Assembly (NCBI GenBank): GCA_016793325.1
Contig: JAEUKI010000060.1
Coordinates: 1-64,000 of the forward strand
Length of the DNA: 64,000 nucleotides
Reading direction: 5' to 3'
Source: Myxococcales bacterium
Lineage (GTDB): Bacteria > Myxococcota_A > Polyangia > Polyangiales > Ga0077539
Part shown: positions 42,709-51,612 of the stretch, in pieces
Layout: every line of letters starts with the position of its first letter
Position numbering within the stretch: the stretch's first letter is position 1
The notes under the pieces: model-generated
Seen by the model: only the letters and a program-made list of their open reading frames with translations
Told to the model about the DNA's origin: nothing
Database searches by the model: none
Made by a program: the position numbers and the translations under genes

Positions 42709-45522
42709 TTACAAAGTCGTGCGGCCGAGGATCGAGAGGAGGTAGTCGCGCGGGGACGAGAAGAGCGTGTCGGAGGCGCACGAAGCGCGGGCGCGGGCGG
42801 TCATCGCGCCGCGGGTGATCACGAGCTCGCCGGTCGGGCTGAGGGTGAGTCGATCGAAGCCCACGCGCGCGGGGGACATCGCGCCGGGCTCGACGCTGAG
42901 GCCCATCGGGTCGCGGCGCGCGGTCATCTCGCTGTGATCCACGCCGTAGCTCGCGTCCGCGGCCCAGCCCAACGAAGCGAGCGAGCCGCGCGCGGTCACC
43001 AAGACGCTCGCGTCGAACGCGACATCCGCGAAGCCCACGTCGGGCGGGAGCGAGCGATCGGTCTGAACGCGGAGCGTCTCGAGGATCACCGTGGCCGAGT
43101 CGATCGTGGCTTGGCATCGGTCGACGAACACGCGCCGAGCGCGGTGCAAGACGTCCCGCGGAACAGGCCAGAGCTGCGCGGCGGCGAGCGTCGTGCGGGG
43201 CCCTGGCTCGAGCGTGCGGGCTTGCTTGAGGACGAGGCGCGCGGGGCGGGTCGTTCCGTCGCGAAGCGCGGGCCAGCCCGCGAGCATGTCGTGAAACTCG
43301 AAGTCGATCGTGAGCGTTCGCGAGCGCTGCGAGGCGGGGCGCGGGGCGTTTTCGCGCTGGAGCCAGCGCTCGGTGACGGCGAGCGTGTCGTCGAAGAGCC
43401 GTCGAAGCGCGGCGTCGTCGAGCAGCAGTGTGTCGGGAGAGAGGGTGCTTCGGCGGACGCGTTCGACGCGGATCGCGCCGTCGCTGCGGCGACGGATCAC
43501 GCGGTCGACCTCGGGCAGGATCGACGGGTTGGGGTTGGCCACGCTCTCGGCGCCGCGTTGCACGTTGACCTCGAGCCGCACGCCGTCCCCGTCGTTGGGC
43601 GGCGTGATCGTGAGCGTGCACACGCCCGTCGCGCGCTCGAGCGGGTCGTCGAAGCGCGGGTGGATCGTCACGCCCATCGCCGCCGAGAGGTGATCGATGT
43701 TCTCTTGCTTGCGCTCTTCGAAGGCCTCGAAGCCCCAGAACGAGCCCCACACTTGTTGGATCGCGCGCTCGACGGTCTTGCTCTGATCGCTCGCGCGCGG
43801 CTGCAGCTGCGGCTCGAGGAAGCCCGTAAACGACTCGTAGAGGCCCGCGCCGTTGAAGCCCTCGATGTCCTCGACGTTGGACGACGAGCGAAAGCGGATG
43901 CCCTGCGTGGGCGCGAGGTCTGCGTAGATGGTCGCGAGCTCGGACCGAATCCGCGCGAGGGTTGTTGATTGGATGGGTGTGTTTTGAACGAGGCCGCGGA
44001 TGCCCTGGGCGCGGGAGAGGTCGCCGAAGGACGTTCCCGCGGGGTGTTGAACGTTGAACGCGGCGACCCACGCGCGGTCGTTGTTGGTCGGGTGGCGCTG
44101 GAGGTAGACCGCTTGCCCTTCGAGCAACAGCTCGCGAACGCGAACGTCTCGCACGAAGTCCGCGGACCCGAGCACGGCGCCGATCCGTTCGCGCAAGGGG
44201 GCGAGGTGCTCTGTGTACGCGCGGACGGTGAGCGCGTGCGGTCGGTCGGGGAGCGCGAGCGTCCCGAGCGAGAGGAGCTCGATGTAGCCCGCGGATTTGC
44301 CGCCGATGGTGGGAAGCAGCGACGGGATCTCTCGGGGCATCCGCGTCGAGAGGTCGATCAAGTACGGGATCGAATCGGGCGCTGGCGTGCTGACGGTCCG
44401 CACGGGCCGGGACGAGAGCGACACGTAGCGCGTGTACTGCTCGCCCGTCAGCGGCTCGATGCGCACGGTGCTCGGCGACTCGGCGAAGTACACGACCGGC
44501 GAGTAGCCGCGGATCAGCTGCGAGAGCGAGGGGTCTTCGAGCGCGCCGGCGACGTGGGCGTTGGGGATTCCGCGGTTGCGCGCGAGGAGATTGATGTGCG
44601 CGAGCGGCGTCTGGGGAACGGCCGTCACCACGCCCGCCGCCGCCGGAAGAAAGTCAGGGACGCGCTCGAACACCAGCACTTCGTTCGCGTTGGTGTTGGG
44701 CATCCCTTCGCTCGCGCGCACGAGCCGGAGGTAGCCCGCGGTGACTCCGTCGCTGTAGACCTCGCGCGCGCCGGGGACGACCACGTCCGAGTAGCGCAGG
44801 ATGCGGTCCCAGTAGGGGAGGCGCTCGCGTTCCATCCGCTCGGCGAGGGTCTCTTGCTCCGAGGAGCGCACGAGCCACTTGATTTGTGGTGCCACGCTCG
44901 CGGGCATCCCCGGCGTGATGCGCTCGAAGAAGCGACTGAGCTGCGCGTGCGTGAGGTTGTCTCCGAACTCGAGCTCGAACGCCCACCGAACGCCCTCGCT
45001 CGCGTTGCGCGGAGGCACGCGCAAGATCGTCGCGAGGCCGAACTTTCGCGAGGCCCCGAAGGCGTTTTCGTAGAAGCGCCACGAGTAGAGCCTCCCGTCG
45101 GCGAACTGCAGATCGAGCGGGAGCGTCGGCTGCATCCTGGCCCACGCGTACACGTCCGCGATCGTGGCGAGCGTCTGCCCCGGGACCGGCATCACGCCGT
45201 CGTCGCCCGGCACCGGCTGGTTGTTGAGCAGCCGAAACCAGTACCACTCGTCGTGCAGCGTGTAGAACCGCGCGTCGTAGAAGCGCGTCTCGCCCGGCGT
45301 GTCGCGATCGAACGACGTGATCACGACCTTGAGCGCGGGCATGCGCCCCTCGGGGGTCGCGAGCGACTCGAACTGCGCCTCGGTCTCGACGCGCGTCACC
45401 GTGTGATCGTCGAACGTCGGCGCCGGCGGCCCGCAGCGCGCGACCGCGAGCCCGAGCGCCGTGGTCAGCGCGAGCGAACGAAGCGCAGAGACCGAGGATC
45501 GAGCGGGCGCCAGAGTCGACAT
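42709..45522 (-). CDS. Lipoprotein with PPDK/PEP-synthase-like ATP-grasp and swivel domains
   Basis: This 937-residue protein has a lipoprotein-like signal (LRSLALTTALGLAVARC). An N-terminal ~280 residues of unknown type precede a mobile phosphohistidine-like segment: VPQTPLAHINLLARNRGIPNAHV near residues 304-325. A PPDK_N-type ATP-grasp region follows (GGKSAGYIELL, then RFRSSSNVEDIEGFNGAGLYESF near 541-564). The order is swivel then ATP-grasp, the reverse of PPDK/PEP synthase, and the C-terminal PEP-binding barrel is missing. Signal and ATP-dependent fold are at odds unless the domain is degenerate or the Cys is not a lipobox. Related 'PEP/pyruvate-binding domain' proteins are known in Myxococcota. 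Confidence 0.65.
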   Translation of the reverse strand: MSTLAPARSSVSALRSLALTTALGLAVARCGPPAPTFDDHTVTRVETEAQFESLATPEGRMPALKVVITSFDRDTPGETRFYDARFYTLHDEWYWFRLLNNQPVPGDDGVMPVPGQTLATIADVYAWARMQPTLPLDLQFADGRLYSWRFYENAFGASRKFGLATILRVPPRNASEGVRWAFELEFGDNLTHAQLSRFFERITPGMPASVAPQIKWLVRSSEQETLAERMERERLPYWDRILRYSDVVVPGAREVYSDGVTAGYLRLVRASEGMPNTNANEVLVFERVPDFLPAAAGVVTAVPQTPLAHINLLARNRGIPNAHVAGALEDPSLSQLIRGYSPVVYFAESPSTVRIEPLTGEQYTRYVSLSSRPVRTVSTPAPDSIPYLIDLSTRMPREIPSLLPTIGGKSAGYIELLSLGTLALPDRPHALTVRAYTEHLAPLRERIGAVLGSADFVRDVRVRELLLEGQAVYLQRHPTNNDRAWVAAFNVQHPAGTSFGDLSRAQGIRGLVQNTPIQSTTLARIRSELATIYADLAPTQGIRFRSSSNVEDIEGFNGAGLYESFTGFLEPQLQPRASDQSKTVERAIQQVWGSFWGFEAFEERKQENIDHLSAAMGVTIHPRFDDPLERATGVCTLTITPPNDGDGVRLEVNVQRGAESVANPNPSILPEVDRVIRRRSDGAIRVERVRRSTLSPDTLLLDDAALRRLFDDTLAVTERWLQRENAPRPASQRSRTLTIDFEFHDMLAGWPALRDGTTRPARLVLKQARTLEPGPRTTLAAAQLWPVPRDVLHRARRVFVDRCQATIDSATVILETLRVQTDRSLPPDVGFADVAFDASVLVTARGSLASLGWAADASYGVDHSEMTARRDPMGLSVEPGAMSPARVGFDRLTLSPTGELVITRGAMTARARASCASDTLFSSPRDYLLSILGRTTL

Positions 45523-45752
45523 AGGGGCTGAGACAGCTTGCAGAGCAACCCGCGTGCCCACAAGCGAAACGGCGGTTCGATGCGGTGTTCGAAGGGATTT
45601 TGTCGAGGGAGAGCCCGCGCGTCGTGTCACTGTGAGCCACGCGCTCGGGCGCCCTGCGGCTGCAAAGGCGCGACGCTCGCGCCGCGGCTCGAGCGGCCTC
45701 GTCGCCGTAACCAACGCCCGAACCGCGCGTACACTGTCCCGTGGTGAGAGCG

Positions 45753-46538
45753 ATGAAGAGCCTGCCCTCGTTTGCGTTTGCCCTGCTCGCGGTCGCGAGC
45801 TGTCACCGATCGACGAGCTCGTCGAGCCCGACGGTGTCTACAGCGTCGGTGAGCGCGCCGGTCGGAGCGCATCAAGCGACGCAGCCGAGCGCGACGAACG
45901 CGCCTTCGGCGAGCGCGCATTCGACTGAGAATTCACAGGGAGTTCCGCAAGCGACGTTCGGCGTCGCGATGGGCTCGCCGACCCACGGGCTCGCCGAGGC
46001 GACCTTCGCCGCGGGGTGCTTCTGGTGCGTCGAAGCGTCGTTCGAAGGCGTTCGCGGCGTCCGCGCGGTGGTCTCGGGGTACACGGGCGGACCGGAGCTT
46101 CGCCCCACGTACGAGCAGGTTTGCGATCACGCGACGGGCCACGCCGAAGCGGTCCGCGTGATCTTCGACCCCACCGTCGTAACGTATCCGCAGCTGCTCG
46201 CGGTGTTCTGGCGCATTCACGACCCGACGACGCGCGATCGGAGCTTCTTCGACATCGGCCGCCAGTATCGTTCGGCGATCTACGTGCACGGCGCTGAGCA
46301 GCGCGCGCAAGCCGAAGAGAGCAAGCGCGCCCTCGAGGCCGCGCGCACGTACGCAGCGCCGATCGTCACGGAGATCACGGACGCCGCCGCGTTTTGGCCT
46401 GCCGAGGACTACCACCAGGACTACCACCACACGCACCCCGAGCAGTACATGTCCTATCGGCGGGGCTCTGGACGAGACGCGTACATCGAGCAGACGTGGG
46501 GCCGCGGAGCGCTCAGCGCCGCGCAGCGCCACGAGTAG
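45753..46538 (+). CDS. msrA: Peptide methionine sulfoxide reductase A, lipoprotein
   Basis: This 261-residue protein has a lipoprotein signal (MKSLPSFAFALLAVASC), a Ser/Ala-rich linker, then a complete MsrA domain with the catalytic GCFWC (near residue 87). The family blocks TGGPELRPTYEQVCDHATGHAEAV and the HQDYHHTHPEQY C-terminal block follow. It repairs oxidised Met in exported proteins. The ATG at 45753 was chosen over two GTGs just upstream because it starts the signal. No msrB alongside. Confidence 0.9.
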   Translation: MKSLPSFAFALLAVASCHRSTSSSSPTVSTASVSAPVGAHQATQPSATNAPSASAHSTENSQGVPQATFGVAMGSPTHGLAEATFAAGCFWCVEASFEGVRGVRAVVSGYTGGPELRPTYEQVCDHATGHAEAVRVIFDPTVVTYPQLLAVFWRIHDPTTRDRSFFDIGRQYRSAIYVHGAEQRAQAEESKRALEAARTYAAPIVTEITDAAAFWPAEDYHQDYHHTHPEQYMSYRRGSGRDAYIEQTWGRGALSAAQRHE

Positions 46539-46616
46539 CGCTGGACGGAGTACGTCTCGCGATCGGCCGTCGTAGCTGCGCTGGGGATCGAAACGCGGTA
46601 GTGCATCGCCACCGTC

Positions 46617-47396
46617 GTGAAGATCTACAGTTGGAACCTCAACGGCTACCGCAGCGCCGCGCGCAAGGGCTTTCGCGAGTGGTTCGAGAAGACGCAGCCC
46701 GACGTGCTGTGCCTGCAAGAGACGCGCGCCGACTGGGGCGAGCTCGATGACGAAGACCGCGCGCTGCTCAAGAAGAACCACGAGGTGTGCTGGTTTCCTG
46801 CGACGAGCAAGCGTGGGTACTCGGGCACGGCGACGATCGTTCGTCGCGGGATGCGCTTCGAGCATCAAGCGGGCGTGGGCGTCGAAGCGTTCGACGACGA
46901 GGGTCGGCTCATCGTGTCGAGGCACCCGGCGTTTACGTTGATCGGCGGGTACTTTCCCAACGCGAGCGAAGGGCTCGTGCGGATGGACTACAAGCGCTCG
47001 TTCTCGCGTTGGATCCGGGACGAGATCGAGCGAAGGCACAACAACGGCGAGCGCGTCGTCGTGATCGGCGACCTCAACGTGTGCCCCGAAGAGATCGACA
47101 TCGCGCGGCCCGAGGCCAACGTGCGCTCGCCGGGGTTCACCGACGAAGAGCGCGAGGACTTTCGCGGGTATTTGAGCGCGGGCGTCGTCGACGCGTTTCG
47201 CGAGCGAAATCCGGGCAAGACAGGGCAGTACACCTGGTGGAGCACCCGCGGGACCGCCCGCGCCCGCAACATCGGATGGAGGCTCGACATCGCCCTCGTG
47301 TCGCGCGAGCTCGACGCGTCGGTGATCGACGTCGTTCACCACACCAAGGTGATGAGCAGCGACCACTGCCCGATCAGCATCGAGCTCGACGTGTGA
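46617..47396 (+). CDS. xthA: Exodeoxyribonuclease III (AP endonuclease family)
   Basis: This 259-residue protein shows the EEP nuclease motifs WNLNGYRSAARKG, LCLQETRA (catalytic Glu), GGYFPNASE, VIGDLNVCPEEID (Asp/Asn), WWSTRG and SSDHCPISIEL (catalytic His). It cuts DNA at abasic sites and degrades 3' ends in base excision repair. Start is GTG at 46617. The next gene begins 18 bp after its stop. Confidence 0.9.
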   Translation: MKIYSWNLNGYRSAARKGFREWFEKTQPDVLCLQETRADWGELDDEDRALLKKNHEVCWFPATSKRGYSGTATIVRRGMRFEHQAGVGVEAFDDEGRLIVSRHPAFTLIGGYFPNASEGLVRMDYKRSFSRWIRDEIERRHNNGERVVVIGDLNVCPEEIDIARPEANVRSPGFTDEEREDFRGYLSAGVVDAFRERNPGKTGQYTWWSTRGTARARNIGWRLDIALVSRELDASVIDVVHHTKVMSSDHCPISIELDV

Positions 47397-47414
47397 GCGC
47401 GGTCACGGTGAGCG

Positions 47415-48359
47415 ATGGACGACCTCGATCGTGACCGCGTGATGAACCCGCCCCGCGCGCGGGCGCGCGAGGCGCTCGCGGCGATCGAGGGCGTTCACGA
47501 CGGCGCGGAAGCGTGGGAGCGGCTCGAGGCGCGCGGCCTCGTCACGAGCGGAACCGTGGGCGACCCCAAGCGACGCTTCGGCGGTTGGCTCGTGAGCTAC
47601 GACCACAAGCGAACGTGGTCCGCGGTGGATCAAGAGCCGACGGCGTTCTCCAAGCGGCAGGTGACCGCGGAGCCCGCGCCGATGACCGTGGCCCTCGCGG
47701 TCGCGCTCGCGTGCGACTGGGCCAACGTGCAGACCGCCGAAGCGCTCGCGCGCGATGCGTTCGACGCGCTGAGGCCCTGGATTCGCCCCGCGGCTGCGAT
47801 CGAGCCCTCGGTGACGTTTCGCTTCGGGCGCGGCGCCGCGCCGAGCGACCGGGGGGAGCTCTGGTACCCGCGGACGCGTTTGATTGTGTGTGCGGAGCGC
47901 GAGATCGAGACCGCCGGCGAGATTCGCACCGCGACGCACGAGCGACCGCTGAAGAGCGCGTGCGAGTTGACCGCGCTCGAAGACGCCGTGCTCGCGCAGT
48001 GGTGGGACGACGAGCGCGCCCGCGTGACGGCGCAGCGGGCCGAGCGCGATCGACGCGAGCTCGAGGCGGGGCGCAAGGCGCCGGGACCCGCTGTTCCGAC
48101 GGACGACGAGCGCTGGAGCGCGTGGAGCTTCGGGGCGCAGTTCGCGACGGCGCCCGCGGTCGTGCGGCGCTTCGACGGCCACTACGGAGGCTATCGAACG
48201 ACCACGCCGCCGCCCCACGTCGCCGACGCGCGCAACGTGTTCGCGCCGCTCGTCGCCCTGTGGAACACGGGCTATGTCCCCGCGCACTTTTCGCCCGAGG
48301 GCGCGCTGCTCGAAGTGGCTCCTCTCGAAATCAGCACGATGCTTCGAACGCTCTCGTAG
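47415..48359 (+). CDS. Hypothetical protein (314 aa)
   Basis: No signal peptide. It starts MDDLDRDRVMNPPRARAREALAAIEG and is rich in Trp, Arg and Glu, with a likely coiled stretch (WWDDERARVTAQRAERDRRELEAG). The family is not recognised. It lies 18 bp after xthA and is probably co-transcribed with it. Confidence 0.6.
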   Translation: MDDLDRDRVMNPPRARAREALAAIEGVHDGAEAWERLEARGLVTSGTVGDPKRRFGGWLVSYDHKRTWSAVDQEPTAFSKRQVTAEPAPMTVALAVALACDWANVQTAEALARDAFDALRPWIRPAAAIEPSVTFRFGRGAAPSDRGELWYPRTRLIVCAEREIETAGEIRTATHERPLKSACELTALEDAVLAQWWDDERARVTAQRAERDRRELEAGRKAPGPAVPTDDERWSAWSFGAQFATAPAVVRRFDGHYGGYRTTTPPPHVADARNVFAPLVALWNTGYVPAHFSPEGALLEVAPLEISTMLRTLS

Positions 48360-48479
48360 GGACGGGAGACAGAGGCCCGAACGACGGTCGCAACCGCACG
48401 TCCCCGATCGCACCGAACGACAGCTTCGTCGCCGTGCGTGTGGGCTGCGTCGCCGCGCCGATTCGCAAGGAGCCCTCTC

Positions 48480-49784
48480 ATGTCGCTTGTGCTGTCTCGT
48501 ATTCATTTGCTGCTCGTGGCCGCGAGCGCCGTGAGCGTCCCCACCGTCGCGTTCGCGCAGAGCGCGGAGCCGCAGCCGTCGCAGCCCGAAGCCGCGCCCT
48601 CGCAACCGCCACAGCCGCAACAGCCCGCGCTGCCTCCGCAGGCCGAGCAAGCACCGCAAGCACCGCAAGCGCCGCAGGTACAGCAAGCGCCGCAGGCGCA
48701 ACAAGTCGTGCAAGTGGTGCAGGTGCAACAGCCGACGCCGACGATCGCCGTTGCGCAAGCGCAGCCCGCGGTCGTGACCGCGCTCCCCGGTCCGGTCGTG
48801 AGCGCCGAGTCGGTTCGCGCGCAAATCGCCAGCGAAATGGGTGCTCCTGCGGTGCTCGCCTCGCCGAGCGTCGCGAGCTCGCCCCTCACCGCGTCGAGCG
48901 CTCGGGGAACGCTCTTGATCTTCGTCTCGCCCGACGGAAGGCTCACCGTGCGCTGGACCGCGCGATCGGGCGCGAGGCTCGAGCGGAGCGTTCCTGCGCC
49001 GAGCGACCCGATCGAGCTCGTGCGGACCATCGGCGTTCTCGCGGCGAACCTCGCGCAAGACCCCATGTCCGAGCTCGTCTCGCGCGATCCGAACGCGCCG
49101 GTCGCGCCGATCCCGCCGAACGCGCCAGTGCACGTCGTGATCGCGCTGCAACCAGGACAAGTGATCGCGCCGAGCGCGACCGTCGCGCCCGCGCCCGCGC
49201 CCGTACAACCGCAACCGCAAGCGCAACCACAGCCCGTTCAAGCGCCAATCCCCTGGCCCGCGCCACAAGACTGGCGCGCGCGCCGCGCTGCGCAGCGCGT
49301 GTCCTTCGGACTCGAGTCGTACTCGACCTTCTTCGCGGGCAACGCGGTGGGCTTCTCGCCGTCGTCCACGGGCAGCGTGTTCATCAACTATCACTTTCGG
49401 CCGTGGCTGCGACTGGGGGTCGGCCAGATCACGGGCGGCGCGCTGATGAACGGAGGCTACGCGTCGGCGACTCCGTACGCCGAGTTCGTGTGGGACCCGC
49501 TGCAGTGGCTCGAGGTGTTCGGCCAGGTGGGCCTCGGACTGCAGGGCCAGTTCATGGGCAGCGGACCCGCCAGCGGTCTTCGCGGCGCCCGCTTCGCGAT
49601 GAACGCCAGCGCCACCGCAGGCGTGCGCTTTCGCCTCGGCCACTCGTTCTCGATCGGCGTGGCCACGCGCGGCGGCTTCGATCTGCTCGGCGACTTCGCC
49701 TACTGGCACGCGCACAACAGCCCCACGTCGGGCGGGGCCGTCGTCGGAATGGGACTCGAGCTCGGCTGGACACTCGGCGGCTGA
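48480..49784 (+). CDS. Exported protein, Gln/Pro-rich linker plus C-terminal beta-barrel
   Basis: This 434-residue protein has a Sec signal ending AFAQ. The ATG at 48480 has an AAGGAG Shine-Dalgarno at 48467-48472. Residues ~25-95 are a Q/P/A-rich repeat, and a second one lies near residues 235-260. The C-terminal ~170 residues alternate aromatic and Gly-rich strands (TGSVFINYHFRPWLRLGVG.. to VVGMGLELGWTLGG) and look like an outer-membrane barrel. Between the two linkers is a small LLIFVSPDGRLTVRW domain. Function unknown; likely outer membrane. Confidence 0.6.
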   Translation: MSLVLSRIHLLLVAASAVSVPTVAFAQSAEPQPSQPEAAPSQPPQPQQPALPPQAEQAPQAPQAPQVQQAPQAQQVVQVVQVQQPTPTIAVAQAQPAVVTALPGPVVSAESVRAQIASEMGAPAVLASPSVASSPLTASSARGTLLIFVSPDGRLTVRWTARSGARLERSVPAPSDPIELVRTIGVLAANLAQDPMSELVSRDPNAPVAPIPPNAPVHVVIALQPGQVIAPSATVAPAPAPVQPQPQAQPQPVQAPIPWPAPQDWRARRAAQRVSFGLESYSTFFAGNAVGFSPSSTGSVFINYHFRPWLRLGVGQITGGALMNGGYASATPYAEFVWDPLQWLEVFGQVGLGLQGQFMGSGPASGLRGARFAMNASATAGVRFRLGHSFSIGVATRGGFDLLGDFAYWHAHNSPTSGGAVVGMGLELGWTLGG

Positions 49785-49819
49785 GCGACCGTCGGGGGGC
49801 TATTCGAATTCGTGTGCCA

Positions 49820-51463
49820 TCAATCGAGCGGCTTGCCGAACGACTCGAGCACCTCGTCGACCGCCGTCTCGTTGAGCGCGAGCAGCCCCGAGACGCCCTC
49901 GAGCGCCTCGCGTTCGCGCTTCGAAACGCGGCCGTCGGCGCGCGCGACGAGCACGAGGTCCTCGAGGATCTTCTCGCGCTGCGGGTAGGACAACGCGAGC
50001 GCGAGCGACTCGGCGAGCTCGACGAGCCGCAGCTGTTGGTCCTCCATCGGCATCGCGACGAGCTTCGCGTGGAGGCGACGGTAGCCCTCGGCCAGCTGCG
50101 CGATGACGCGGGCTTCGGCGCGGCTCGTTCCCCGCGTGGCCTCGGCGACGGCGATGGCGCCGAGCAAGACGAACTCGGCCACGTCGTCGCGGTCGATCTG
50201 CGCGTCCAGGACCGAGGGGTTCATGCGCTTCACGATCTTCTCGACCTGCGCCTCGAGCTGCGCTTCGGACAGCGTTCCGCCGGTCTTTTTTCGGAGCTTC
50301 GCGAAGGTTTGCGAGCGATAGAAGAGGTCGATCGCCACCGCGCGCAGCTCACCATACGGGTGCGTATCGAGCCCTTCGGCCGCCTCGGACGGCGGCGCGA
50401 CGTCCGCCGTGACCTTCTTCGCGTGCTCGAGAAACGCCCTCGCCGTCCCGAACGCGCTCCGCCTTCGAACGCCCGTCGTGAACATCATCTCCGCCCGCAA
50501 GACCACCTCGAGGTCCGGGCAACACAGGAGGCCCATGCGATCGGCAGAGAGCTCTTGATAGCGCTTGAGCGCGAAGCTCCGGAGGCTCGTGATTCCCTTG
50601 GTCTCGCCGGACATCGCGCGAAACGTCTCGAGGTGCCCGAGCAGCGCGTGCCCGAGCTCGTGGCCGATGATGTACGCGAGCTCGTCGTCGTCGAACGCGT
50701 CGATCGTCCCCGAGGTCACGTCGATCACGATGTGCCCGTGCGCGGTCGTCGTCACGAGCGCGTTGAGCGTCGCGTCGTTGATGCAGAAGAGCTCCACCGG
50801 CGCGCGCAGGCCGATCGCCGCCTTGCATCGGTCGACCACCGCGAAGAGCCCGGGCATCATCCGCCGCGAGAGCCGGATGCGCCCCGCCGACAGCTCTCCT
50901 CGCTGGAGCGTGTCGTCGTCGGTCGCGTCTTTCTCCGCGTGAAATGACTGCAGCGCGCGGACGTAGTCCTCGTCTTCGAGCAGCTGCGCGAGGATCTTCT
51001 TCTCGCCGTCGAAGCGCACGGACTCGAGGTCGATGTCGCACACCTTCTGCCACGCCTTCGCGCGCCGTCGAAAGAGCGCCTGCGCGCCGCGCGCGCTCGC
51101 GTCGAAGGTCGCCATCGGACCCGGGACGAGCTCGAAGCTCCCGTACTCCGCGCCGTTGACGAGCCGCCAGCGTCCCTCGAAGCCCGCGCCGTTTCGCGCG
51201 CCGACGTACACGTAGAGCTCGCCGTCGACGTAGCGCTTTCGAAAGCGGATCGTCCCGGTGCCCTCGTCGAAGGTGCCCTCGATCTGGTAGCGCACGTCGC
51301 CGAGCACACCCGAGCCCGTGACGCGACCGCGGGCGAACTTCAAATCGCAGTCCATGAGCGTCGGAGGACTCTCGGGGCCGTCGACCGAACGCGCTTTGTA
51401 CTGCTCGGTCCACGCGCCGCTCGTCGGAGCGCCGGTCGCTCGCTTCTTTCGGTCCTCGCTCAT
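49820..51463 (-). CDS. M48-type metallopeptidase with TerB-like C-terminus
   Basis: This 547-residue cytoplasmic protein. The zinc motif HELGH is near residue 266 (IIGHELGHALLG), with the third ligand Glu in YQELSADRMG, which marks the M48 (Ste24/HtpX) family; no TM helices are present, so it is a soluble form. The N-terminal ~130 residues form a strand-rich domain (GTFDEGTGTIRFRKRYVDGELYVYVG). The last ~60 residues (LEDLVLVARADGRVSKRERE) match the TerB/tellurite-resistance fold. The ATG at 51463 was chosen over an upstream alternative that overlaps the divergent promoter. Substrate unknown. Confidence 0.8.
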   Translation of the reverse strand: MSEDRKKRATGAPTSGAWTEQYKARSVDGPESPPTLMDCDLKFARGRVTGSGVLGDVRYQIEGTFDEGTGTIRFRKRYVDGELYVYVGARNGAGFEGRWRLVNGAEYGSFELVPGPMATFDASARGAQALFRRRAKAWQKVCDIDLESVRFDGEKKILAQLLEDEDYVRALQSFHAEKDATDDDTLQRGELSAGRIRLSRRMMPGLFAVVDRCKAAIGLRAPVELFCINDATLNALVTTTAHGHIVIDVTSGTIDAFDDDELAYIIGHELGHALLGHLETFRAMSGETKGITSLRSFALKRYQELSADRMGLLCCPDLEVVLRAEMMFTTGVRRRSAFGTARAFLEHAKKVTADVAPPSEAAEGLDTHPYGELRAVAIDLFYRSQTFAKLRKKTGGTLSEAQLEAQVEKIVKRMNPSVLDAQIDRDDVAEFVLLGAIAVAEATRGTSRAEARVIAQLAEGYRRLHAKLVAMPMEDQQLRLVELAESLALALSYPQREKILEDLVLVARADGRVSKREREALEGVSGLLALNETAVDEVLESFGKPLD

Positions 51464-51612
51464 CACGGACGCGAGGATGCCCGAGCGCTCGCGTCGGTGC
51501 CACGCGCGCAACCGTCGGCCGCGGCGGTCGCGCGGTTTCGGGTTTTTCGCGGACGATCAACATCGAAATCCGTAGCGCGCTCTGTGGCAAATGGCGGTAC
51601 ATTGCCGAGACA

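Noticed and set aside
47403..49715. 770-codon ORF on the minus strand
   Set aside because: Overlaps two well-supported plus-strand genes and has shadow-like Arg/His-rich composition.
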